Positions 33,901 through 47,300 of a DNA stretch of 64,000 bases are shown here, piece after piece (position 1 is the stretch's first letter; the number at the start of each line of letters is the position of its first letter). The stretch is from contig CM049307.1 in assembly GCA_026874595.1 (NCBI GenBank), positions 3,993,579 to 4,057,578 of the forward strand. The letters run 5' to 3'. The notes below the pieces were generated by a model. The model searched no databases. It saw nothing but the letters and a program-made list of their open reading frames with translations, and had not been told where the DNA came from. The stretch comes from Sipunculus nudus (lineage: Eukaryota; Annelida; Sipuncula; Golfingiida; Sipunculidae). Both the position numbers and the translations under genes were made by a program.

Positions 33901-36900
33901 TTTTCAATCAGGTTCTTCATAGTTTGAACTGTTCTCTGAATCTGCCCATTTGATTGAGAATAGCTAGGCTAACCGTTGTGCTCTGGAAAATTCTGGAATG
34001 CTTTGCTCGAAAACTGTGGCCCATTATTACACATTCATCAGGTATTACAAATCTGCTGAACATGACTTTAACACTGATATGGTTGTTTCACTGGACTAGT
34101 CTGACAACAAACTGAGATCTGGATACTTGGAATAATAGTCAACGTACTATAACCTGATACGCATACAGATCAACAGCTACCTTTGACCAAGGTTTGTTTG
34201 GTATATCATGACATAACTTAGGCTCAGCTGACTGGTTTTTCAGGTTACTCTGACATGCAGCACAACTAGTCACAGTGTCCAATCTGTGCCGTCATCCCTG
34301 GCCAATACATGGTTTCCCTTGGCAACTCTTTTGGGTTGACAATGCCAATGTCTGCTTCTTGTGTTCGTTGCAACATTTCTGAACGCTTAGTATGCGACAC
34401 AAACAGCTTAATTCTTTTGAATAAGACTCCATCATCACATAAAATTTTATCCCGGAAGGCTAAATAAGGCTTAAATTAAGACGGTGCTAGTCTGCGCTCC
34501 TGTGGCTAGCCACATTGAACTGATCTAATCAGTGACTGCATTGATGGGTCACTGGCTGTGGCAGTTTTGAACTGCAGTTTCCTTTTATCACTTATCTGTA
34601 AGGAGCATATCTCAAGACTGTCATCAAACAGATCGGTCGGACCAGGTCATTTAGATATTCTCGCGACTGTGTATTTTGTATGAACATTTCTTTACATGGC
34701 GATAACAGGCTTAGATCCTTTCTCTGTATGCGTAATCTCACCTTGGAATCTGGCAGTTAGCAGATATAATGACTTATCAAATATGCCGATTAACGGCTTG
34801 TGACCAGTCTCTACTGTGATTTGTTTACCATAAACATAGTCATGAAAGTTTTGGCAGGCGATACATATGACCGGAAGTTCCTTCTCGATAATAACGTATC
34901 TAGTATTTGAGCTGTACCCAGTACTTTTGAACCGTACGGACTGTTTTTTTTTATCAGCACCGCACCAAGACCCAATTGGCTGGCATCCGCTTGTATTTTG
35001 ACGGGCTTTGTTACATCATAAAATTTCAGCACAGGTTTTTTTGCATACGAACTTCTCAAGATGTTGCTACTGTTCCCAATGGAACTTGCTACGTGGGATG
35101 GGTTTGGAATGAATCGATGTAGATATCCCACCGTTGCCAAGAAGCGTTGTTCATCTTCATTTTGTACATCAGACTTTTGACGTGTCTGGATTTAATTTCA
35201 AGCCAACATGCCTAGCTATGTTAAGCACTTGTCTTAATCTATTAATATGTTCTTCAACAATAGTGAAATGCACCAAAATGTCATCCACTACTACCTTGAC
35301 AACATCGAGGTCTTGAAATATATCTTTCATGACCTGGTTTTAAATAATACCACTAGTGCTTAAACCAAACGGTAATCTGGTGAATCTGTATCCCCCAGGG
35401 GTATGTTAAATGTACACAATTTTGAGCTGTACTCGTCTAATACGATTTGCAAATATCCCGAGTCAACATCTAATGTGGAAAATACTGTCCGTATCTGCAT
35501 TTAGCTGTGACGCTGATAACTCACTTAATCTCTACATATTGACACTTTTGTCCAGCGATAGTTTGTAACTTCTCACATAAGGTTTCATCGTAGGTCCTAC
35601 AAACAATTCTGTGTTTTAACAAGGTGCCCTCGAGATCGGCATATTCACATTCGGCTGAAATGTACAATGTACTATTTGCCCCTCGGCTCCAGCCACGTGC
35701 AGAATCGCATTGCACTGAATTTTCTCGGAATTTTCTCAGCGCTTTCACTTGTGGTAGCATGATTGCCCCATTCCCACTTTCACGAGTTTGACGCAGAATC
35801 GCCACGAACTGACATCATTAAAATTCGTAGGGACGTTGGTGGGATGTCGTAGAAGATGTCTTGAACATTCAGCAATATTCGTAGCGAGGTCTTGAATACT
35901 CAGAATTCGTGATGCTATTTTTGAAATGTTCAAAAATTAAGTTCTGTCGTCACAGGTCGTAGCTAAGTCGTAACAGTTTCTTTGTAAGTCGTATAAGTGT
36001 CTTCATAATTTTTAAACCAACGTCACGAATGCTCACGAAGGAGCACGACATTAACACGACTTCAACACGACTACAACACGACCACAAGAACAAACTCTCA
36101 AGAGAATCACTTTCATAAGCACCCTTCCTACTTCGACGAATTTGGCGCCGATTCACCAAGAACTGACATCATAATGTAACGGAAAATTGAGTTTTCTTAG
36201 TAATTTTTCTACTTTTTACAAACAAGGGAGGATGAAGGTTTGGAAGTAAGAACACTATGTAGATTTGTAAATTTGTTTCACGAAGATTTGTATTGCGGTT
36301 ATTGGTTCCAACTAAATTTGACCAAAAATAATTTGAAGAAACTGAATCAAGTAACATTTTCTTTGTAATTTGTAACTTCTTTGTAATCAAACGAAGTTTT
36401 TGCAGTAAGTAAACCATGTAGATTTGTAAATTATGTATAATGGATATTGGATGAAAAAATAAATTTGAACCAAAATAGTTTAAAGAAGCTGAATATATTA
36501 TACAGTTTCGTCATACTTTAACATACTGTCAATATAATAAATTATGAATTCCATATATTATTATTGGAGAAAAATACCGAGCCTTACACAAATTGTTATT
36601 AAAAGAATTATTTTATATCAAATTGACAGCTGAATCAAATAGATATTTTCACCAATATTTTGAGAATACAGATATTTTACATCCGATCAAGGCGAAGTAC
36701 GACTTTTTTTTTTGCCACCATAACAATAAGTCGTAATTGTCTAATTTCTTAAATCAAATGAGACATATTATCAGTGTTTCAAAGTGGATCACATTTCTCT
36801 AATTAAAATGCCTGGAGAAGTTGAGTAAAGTGTTGTAATGGTGTTCTTTTGACTGTTTTCTTCTTCTTTTTTGCATTGCAATAGCTATATATCACATACA

Positions 36901-38039
36901 ATTCAGTATATTGTTAATCTGTTGGTCTGGGACACATTTCTATCTTTTTCATTTTCTGATAATTTTTTGAACATATCAGTCATAATCTTCATTTTCATTT
37001 TTCAGTGGACTTGAGGTATATATACTCAGCCTGATGTCAAGTCGAGTCAAAGTCCGAGTGCTGACTCTTGAGTGGGGTTCTGGGAAATGTTATCAAACTT
37101 CCGATTTAGATTTATCAGTGCTTTATCGCATTACAAGATTTAGGACAGTCACGGACAGTATCAGCATTTTGTTTAAGGAGCAGCTGTAATTATGTCTTTT
37201 GGATGCAGACAAGGATGCAGAGTAACAAAATAACTTTACGGTGATAGAGTGGCAAAATTTAATGATCATAGGACCATAGTCCACAAGTCGCAGATCAGTC
37301 TTAGAGATGTCGTAACAGTATTTTAGACGTCGTGACGGAGTCGTGAACATTCTTAAAAGTGTCGTGTCATATCGTATGGCTTCGTGTCACTGTCGATACA
37401 AATCGTGCTGGCATCGTACTCCTCTCGTACAACATCGTCCTCCTAATGGAATTTTTATCACTCAACAGGCCGATTGGCCACGAACCTCCACGAATTCAAA
37501 ATCGTGGAGATTCGGCGTCAAATTCGTGATAGTGGGAACGGGGCTGTCATAAGTCCTTATCCATTCGTGTTCATTCATTTTCACCAGACATTTAGATTTA
37601 TGAAAATATATGGGCCCAGATACTTTTGACTGAAATAGACTGGAGCAAAGAGCCAGATTATTTGTCTTGTCCAGATTTTATAATGGCTAACAGAGGATCT
37701 ACCTTCGCCGAGTATCAATAACGTTTATCCCCGCCTACCCACCCATAGTAACCAGAAATGACTTGCTAACAAAGGTGACCTACATATTCTTTCCCGGACA
37801 ATCAAATGATTATTATTGTTTATTTCTGACCCGTATATACAAGGGTAACACAGCGGCAAATGATCGGCAGCTGATTTACGGCCGATCGTTTAAATGTTTC
37901 AGGGCAACGAGCTTTACATTAAATAAAAAAGCTCTGTTTTAATATGAAAAGGAAGCAAAACTTTTTCAAAAGTTTTAAAACCCCTCCAGAAAGCATATTA
38001 CAATTTAAACCATGTATATTATTCTAATGAAGTACATAA

Positions 38040-38084
<45 letters not shown>

Positions 38085-38272
38085 CACTTTTTTTTATTTT
38101 TAGTGTTGGATGCGTTTGCTTTACCAGGAAGCAATACAATAGGTGGCAATCACAAATGGATCGGATCCTACGGACAATGTGTGCGGGCCGAGGGTAAAGT
38201 TGGAAACCGAACAATTAAAGGGAGGCACTGCATGGCGGAGATGAACTTCGGGGTATTGTCATAATGTGTCTT

Positions 38273-38319
<47 letters not shown>

Positions 38320-41300
38320 CCATATGATAATTTAATATTCAATACATCACCGTGAAAGTGCCCTACCGTGCAGGGGAGCACTAGTAATATTATATACTAT
38401 GTGTATAGTGTTTCTCTTTATTTAAAGAAAGTATGAAAAGTAGATATAATATACGTAATTCAAATAAAAGTTATGCTGATACATGTATGACGTGACTTAT
38501 ACATCTAGGAGGACAGATGAGATGGAAATTACTGCTGTACAAATAAAATATAAAATCATCAAATACCACGAGTAATATAAGATAATGTATTTTATTTCTT
38601 ATTTTTATAACACATGTATGTATTCATAAGTTTTATGTATTTCTTTTCTTCCCGTAAGGCTTATTATGACTATGGATTCGGGGTATGCTTCCCCGATACC
38701 TGCTCGGGTGTTGATGTTTTTGCGCTATTGAAGGGTATGGAGTTTTGGTTCTTCGTATTCCCTCTCCTCATGTAAACCTGATCCAACTTCTAACGATATC
38801 AGTGTGTGGTATCAGTCTCCTATTCTCCTATTTCTGCCTTATGAAAGACGTTTGAAAAGAAATATTGATATATATCGCTTCCAATAACAGACTCAACTCA
38901 GTCTTAAGCGGGTATTAGTTGAGCAAAGCGGTGTTTATTTATTTTACTGATATTTTCAAACCCCCGCGTGTATTGATATTTAATATAGCTAAAGCTAACT
39001 CGATTAGCCAAGGTTCCTTTTTTTTAGACTGCATTAGTTATATGCATATGAAAAGCTATAAGACAAAATACCTGTCCACTGTGTGAACTATGTATGTATT
39101 CCCACTTGTGCGATATGCATAAATAAAAAATAGATAATGAATGATACATTACGTTATATTTGACAGCCGGTGCGACGATAATTGAATTCCAGGACGGCAT
39201 GATTACCTGGTGTACAGAGCCGCAGTACATATCCAAGCACCCGGCATCCATAGCCTTCCTGTACGTGGTCTTCTCTGTGATTATCAGAGAGTAATTATGT
39301 CATAAGTATCACACGTGATTTTAACTAATAACAATTAACAAAACTAGAAAATGAAATGTTTATATTTATCAATTTATATATTCAACCCATAAATTCTGTT
39401 TCTCAAAAACATCAGACACGTTAAGTGTTTATACTGCTTTTTTACTGCGGATGTTTTTCTCTGCCTTTTCTGGAGAACTGATAAATATATATATTCATTA
39501 AATGTTCATGAATTGTTAATCAGTAATTAAATCATAGGAAAGCCGTTTTCCAAAGCTTAACTTGCAGGTTAATTGTATACAATTTTACTTTGCAGAGCCG
39601 TCTCCTGTTTCTTCATCTTCTTGGTTTCCGCTGCCACTGCGTTCCACGTTTTCCGGCAGAGGAGGAGGACAAAGGAACAAGAAGCAGCGAAGGAAGATGG
39701 GAACGTCAACCTCGGTTTTGTCGGGAACGATTCAGCCACCAATATAGCGGCAAACGGAGGGCCGGATATCAACCTGAAGACGCTGAACAAGACAGAACAG
39801 AACGTGGTTACGGGTACGATACCTAATGGTGCCGGAGGAACGAACGCAGCCGAGGGAAGGGACAAGACCATCGTCAGTGCTGTCAATGATAAACCCGGTG
39901 AGGCATCAGTCACACAGAGAAAGGACTCTCACAATAATTACCATTTGATTAATCTTCAGCCAGTCTGGTATGTGATCATGTAAATGATATTTTTAAAAAA
40001 TAATTTAATTTTCCCTATTTATTGACTTTGATAGTGCAATCTGACCAAACTCCTTCGGATAAAATACAAATGTATAAACCAACAAAAGGCCAGTACAAAC
40101 GAACTCACATTCCGGTTCACCTGGTGTATTCATAATATTTCCTTGAAGGTTACTATGGTTATTTTATTTAAGCTGCAGAATTTACCATCAGAGGGAGGAG
40201 CTACAATTTGACAGATCCAGAAAAGGGGACACAGGCAATGGTTAATTCTGGCAAATGTAAAGGTAAGAGTTTTAAATTTAAACAATTACTTACACTAAAG
40301 AGAGGTGTAGGTTTTTTTGTCACACAGCTTTACTCTACTAACATAATCTGGTAAAAACTAATATACCATACGGTTGAACCAGCAACATCGTTTGGCCATG
40401 AATGATAATATCTTTGTGGGTCCAATTGATCGAAAAGAAATGTCATATTTCTTCAAATAAAATAATAAAAGTAATATAAAACTCATTTATGACACCAATG
40501 TCAGGACCCCTGGTTTTAATTGACACTTGACAAACCAAAACACAAGAACACGTTATGTGCACGCATGGTTGACAACACTCTCAGAACTAACTTGTAATGT
40601 TATTAAGTACCACGTTCCTGTTATACGAATAATACAGGGAAAAAAGATACATGTGCCTTCTTCTGCGGCTTGTCGCTCGACTTAACCTGAAAGACAAAGA
40701 CCGACCTAACCCCCAAAGACAAACCAACTTAACACCAAACAAAACTCGACCTACCGCCATAGACAAAAACCGACCTACTGTCATAGACTAAACCGACCTA
40801 ACACCATAGACAAAATCACAATTAATCCCAAAGACTAAAAACGACTTAACCCCAAAGACAATAACCGACCTAACACCATAGACTAAACCGACCTAACACC
40901 ATAGATAAAATCACACTTAATACCAAAGACAAATATCTGAATATCATAGTCAAACCCCTAATTAACCCAATAGACAAAAACCGACTGAATACCATAGTCA
41001 AAATCCTATTTAACCCAATAGACAAAAAACCCAACATGATCCCTTAACCAAGAACTGACCTGATTCCATCGAAAAAAAAAGACTTTTACCCCATAGACAA
41101 GTAAAACGACATGCGTCAAGGAACACACTGCGCGTCAAGTCAAGGAACACATCGCCCGTCAAGTTAATGAACACACCGCGGGACATGTTAAGGAACACAC
41201 CACGGGACAAGTCAAGGAACACACCGCGGGACAAGTCAATGAACACACCATGGGACAAGTAAAAAACACACCATGGGACGAGTCAAGGAACACACTGAGG

Positions 41301-44300
41301 GACAAGTCAATGAACACACCACGGGACAAGTCAAGGAACACATTGGGGACAAGTCAATGAACACACTACGAGACAAGTCAAAGAACACACCACGGGACAA
41401 GTCAAGGAACACATTGGGGACAAGTCAATGAACACACTACGAGACAAGTCAAGGAACACACCACAGGACAAGTCAAGGAACACACCATGGGACAAGTCAA
41501 GGAACACACCACGGGACAAGTCAAGGAACACACCATGGGACAAGTCAAGGACCACACCACGGGACAAGTCAAGTAACACACTGAGGGGGAAGTCAACGAA
41601 CACACCACGGGACAAGTCAAGGAACACATTGGGGCCAAGTCAATGAACACACCACGGGACAAGTCATGGAACACACTACGGGACAAGTCAAGGAACACAC
41701 GATGGGACAAGTCAAGGAACACACTACTGGACAAGTCAAGGAACACATTGGGGACAAGTCAATGAACACACCACGGGACAAGTCATGGAACACACCACGG
41801 AACAATTTTAAGGAAAACACCATGCGACAAGTCAAGGAACACATCGCGGGACAAGTCAATGAACACACTGAGGGACAAGTAAAAAAACACACCATTGGAC
41901 AAGGCAAGAAACACACTGAGGGACAAGTCAATGAACACACCACGGGACAAGTCAAGGAACACCTTGGGACAAGTCAAGGAACACACCACGGGACAAGTCA
42001 TGGAACACACCACGGGACAAGTCAAGGAACACACCATGGGACAAGTCAAGGAACACACTACGGGACAGGTCAAGGAACACACCACGAGAAAAGCCAAAGA
42101 ACACACCACGGGACAAGTCAAGGAACACACCACGGAACAATTTTAAGGAACACACCATGGTACAAGTCAAGGAACACATCGCGGGACATGTCAATGAACA
42201 TACGGAGGAACAAGTAAAAAAACACACCGAGGGACAAGTCAAGGAACACACTGAGGGACAAGTCAATGAACACACCACGGGACAAGTCAAGGAACACATT
42301 GGGGACAAGTCAATGAACACACTACGAGACAAGTCAAGGATCACACCACGGGACAAGTCAAGGAACACACCACGGGACAAGTCATGGAACACACCACGGG
42401 ACAAGTCATGGAACACACCACGGGACAAGTCAAGGAACACACCATCGGAAAAGTCAAGGAACACACTACGAGACAAGTCAAGGAACACACCACGGGACAA
42501 GTCAAGGAACACACCACGGGACAAGTCAAGGAACACACTGAGGGACAAGTCAAGGAACACACCACGGGACAAGTCAAGGATCACACCACGGGACAAGTCA
42601 AGGAACACACAACGGGACAAGTCAAGGAACACACTACGAGACAAGTCAAGAAACACATTGGGGCCAAGTCAAGGAACACACCACTGGACAAGTCAAGGCA
42701 CCGTGGGACAAGTCAAGGAACACACTACGAGACAAGTCAAGGAACACATTGGGGACAAGTCAATGAACACACCACGGGACAAGTCATGGAACACACCACG
42801 GAACAATTTTAAGGAAAACACCATGCGACAAGTCAAGGAACACATCGCGGGACAAGTCAATGAACACACTGAGGGACAAGTAAAAAAAACACACCATTGG
42901 ACAAGGCAAGGAACACACTGAGGGACAAGTCAATGAACACACCACGGGACAAGTCAAGGAACACCTTGGGACAAGTCAAGGAACACACCACGGGACAAGT
43001 CATGGAACACACCACGGGACAAGTCAAGGAACACACCATGGGACAAGTCATGGAACACACTACGGGACAAGTCAAGGAACACACCACGAGAAAAGTCAAA
43101 GAACACACCACGGGACAAGTCAAGGAACACACTACGAGACAAGTCAAGGAACACACTACGAGACAAGTCAAGGAACACATCGCGGGACAAGTCAATGAAC
43201 ATACTGAGGGACAAGTAAAAAAACACACTGAGGGACAAGTCAAGGAACACACTGAGGGACAAGTCAATGAACACACCACGGGACAAGTCAAGGAACACAT
43301 TGGGGACAAGTCAATGAACACACTACGAGACAAGTCAAGGATCACACCACGGGACAAGTCAAGGAACAAACCACGGGACAAGTCATGGAACACACCACGG
43401 AACAATTTTAAGGAAAACACCATGCGACAAGTCAAGGAACACATCGCGGGACAAGTCAAGGAACACACTACGGGACAAGTCAAGGAACACACCACGGGAC
43501 AAGTCAAGGAACACATTGGGGCCAAGTCAATGAACACACCACCGGACAAGTCATGGAACACACTTCGAGACAAGTCAAGGAACACACCATGGGAAAAGTC
43601 AAGGAACACACTACGGGACAAGTCAAGGAACACACCACGGGACAAGTCAAGGAACACACTACGAGACAAGTCAAGGAACACACCACGGGACAAGTCAAGG
43701 AACACACTATGGGAAAAGTCAAGGAACACACTACGGGACAAGTCAAGGAACACACCACGGGACAAGTCAAGGAACACACTACGAGACAAGTCAAGGAACA
43801 CACCACGGGACAAGTCAAGGAACACACTATGGGAAAAGTCAAGGAACACACTACGGGACAAGTCAAGGAACACACCACGGGACAAGTCAAGGAACACACT
43901 ACGAGACAAGTCAAGGAACACACCACGGGACAAGTCAAGGAACACACCACGGGACAAGTCAAGGAACACACCACGGGACAAGTCAAGGAACACACCACGG
44001 GACAAGTCATGGAACACACCACGGGACAAGTCAAGGAGCACACCACAAGAAAAGTCAAGGAACACACCACGGGACTAGTCAAGGAACACACCACGGAACA
44101 ATTTTAAGGAACACACCATGGGACAAGTCAAGGAACACATCGCGGGACAAGTCAATGAACACACTGAGGGACAAGTCAAGGAACACACCACGAAAAACGT
44201 TATTGACAGTTGTTACTCGGTATTGATTGACAAGACAACTATCTCTTGTAACGTTATTGGCAGTTGTTTTTTTTGTGTGTGGAATTGATTGACAAGACAA

Positions 44301-47300
44301 CACTCTCTTGTAATTTTATTGACAGTTGTAACTCGGAATTGACTGACAAGACAACACTCTGTTGTAACGTTATTGACAGTTGTTTCTTGGAATTGATTGC
44401 CAAGACTCTCTTGTAACGCTATTTACAGTGGTTACTCGGAAATGATTGACAAGCCAACACTCTTTTGTAGCGCTATTGACAGTTGTTTCTTGGAATTGGT
44501 TGCCAAAACTCTCTTGCAATGTTATTGAAAGTTCTTTCTCGGAATTGATTGACAAGACAACACTCTCCTGACAGATATTTGTTTCTTGGAATCGATGGCC
44601 AAAACGCTCTTGTAACTTTATTAACGAAGCGTTATCAGATTGTTTGCAAGTAGTACTTTTAAGATAAAATAAGATACAGTAGCTAATGAGATCGCGGATC
44701 GCGTCCGATATTGCTTTCGATCTTGATAAGAAGCCTCACACTTATGTGTGAAAGCTCTTTGATCTGGCTACCGGCACCTGCCTATCGCGCCAGGGTTATC
44801 CCTGATACATCGCCGAGGATACCGCGGAATCCCTTGTCAAGGAAGCTGTCATGTCGACATCAGTCCCGTACTAGTTAAATATACTTATCAGCTGTAATGA
44901 ATTTTTAAGTATAAATCTTAATGAGTACTGTAGCGTTACTTGGTACTGAACGAGATTTCACAAAGGATTTTGCTCGCATGAAGAAACATCTGCGATAATT
45001 ATGTTTTTGTATAGCAACGCCCACTCAACTCTCAGCCGGGACAGACCAATCTGTAAAAACCGCTCGCTTCGTTCACCAACAAGTTACACGCGTAGTAATT
45101 ACATCAATGGCAAGCAGATAAACTTAAATTTAGCGGGGAAAATAAAAATAACTGTGTAACTGTGCGGTGGAGTCAGATATTATTAAAAAATCACAGCTTA
45201 ATCCAATATTACATATACCTCCCGCACTGGACAGGCTGAGACTGAAGCAGCGGGGCTACAAAATCTCGCAATATGGCATCCGGCATATAAGGTTTCTATG
45301 GCTGGTGACTGCGCTCGATTGTGTCTTCCGTTAACATTAAATTTTACAATATTGCATGCAGATCACACAGCACAGCGATTTCTTGGACCTAGCTGTCCCA
45401 AGCAACATCGGACGCAGCAATTGTCCTTTTGACTTTTACGAGTTGTCGCAATAACTAAAGACCGAGAGCAAAATGGGCATCCCACGCGAGTAAAATAGGC
45501 AGCAAAATCGGGGGCTGACAGTCATATCCCTTTGATGCTGGACCTCGATCCAAGTAGTTTCTCCATTTTATTGTATCTCCAGGTAGGACTTTCTATACGT
45601 AATATCCGGGCTCTTCACGGAACAAAGATGATTAATTTACAGGTGTCAGATTTTGTCAGAACTAACTACCATAATTAAGTTATCTATATTGCCCAATGTA
45701 ATTATTTGTCAGGCATATTGAGAGACATGTTAATGAGCTTTTCGCTGAACAAGAACGCCCCCTGGGTGATGGATTCGAAGCATCCACCGGGAAGTTTCGC
45801 CTGTCTTGACGGGATCCGTTTCCTCAGTATGGCTTGGATCGTTTTAGGTCATACGTGGGTTTTAGGAGTTACCCTGACTCCACTCAAAGCAGTGAGTAAG
45901 TACAATCATAACTCACTTCTCTTATTTGTATAAAATAATATAATATAAATAATATTAAATAACACAAAATACATATATATTATTTTACAGCTTATTGTAT
46001 TGTATTACTAGAAACCGTTACCAGATTGCAATATAGAAGTGTCAAGTTTCACACTCTGCCAAGCTGTGCCTGCAAGAACAAATGCGGTCTTTGTCATTCA
46101 TCCGCTCAGACATGTGATATTTATGTACATCCCCTGGCTCTGCTCATTCATCCGCTCGGACATGTGATATTTATGTACATTCCCTGGCTCTGCTCATACA
46201 CCCGCTCGGACATGTGGTATTTATGTACATTCCCCGGCTCTGCTCATTCATTCGCTCGGACATGTGCTATTTATGTACATTCCCTGGCTCTGCTCATTCA
46301 TCCGCTCGGACATGTGATATTCATGTACATTCCTTGGCCCTGCTCATTCACCCGCTCGGACATGTGGTATTTATGTACATTCCCCGGCTCTGCTCATTCA
46401 TCCGCTCGGACATGTGATATTTATGTACATTCCCTGGCTTAGCTCATTCATCCGCTCGGACATGTGGTATTTATGTACATTACCGGCTCAGATCATTCAT
46501 CCGCTCGGACATGTGCTATTTATGTACATTCCCTGGCTCTGCTCATTCATCCGCTCGGACATGTGATATTCATGTACATTCCTTGGCCCTGCTCATTCAC
46601 CCTCTCAGACATGTGGTATTTATGTACATTCCCCGGCTCTGCTCATTCATCCGCTCGGACATGTGCTATTTATGTACATTCCCTGGCTCTGCTCATTCAT
46701 CCGCTCGGACATGTGATATTCATGTACATTCCTTGGCCCTGCTCATCCACCCGCTCGGACATGTGGTATTTATGTACATTCTCCGGCTCTGCTCATTCAT
46801 CTGCTCGGACATGTGATATTTATGTACATTCCCCGGCTCTGCTCATTCACCCGCTCGGACATGTGATATTTATGTACATTCCCTGGCTCTGTTCATTCAT
46901 CCGCTCGGACATGTGATATTTATGTACATTCCCTGGCTCTGCTCATACACCCGCTCGGACATGTGATATCTATGTAAATTCCCTGGCTCTGCCCATTCAC
47001 CCGCTCGGACATGTGCTATTTATGTACATTCCCTGGCTCTGCTCATTCATCCGCTCGGACATGTGATATTTATGTACATTCCCTGGCTCTGCTCATACAC
47101 CCGCTCGGACATGTGATATTTATGTACATTCCCTTGCTCTGCTAATTCACCCGCTCGGACATGTGATATTTATGTACATTCCCTGGCTCTGCTCATTTAT
47201 GTACAGTGGAACCCCGCCTTGCGACCACCCCACAATTGCGACCACCCCACAATTACGACCATATTGCTTGGTCCCGAATTTTTTTTAGTTTATTTATGTT

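Noticed and set aside
41402-44107. Long frames encoding [16 protein letters not shown] or FLDLSRGV repeats
   Set aside because: All frames are equally open because the period is 24; there is no domain and they lie inside an intron of gene B.
46026-46916. Cysteine- and histidine-rich frames in the 50-bp array that could look like a secreted repeat protein
   Set aside because: No signal peptide or splice context of their own; several frames are open at once, as expected for tandem repeats.
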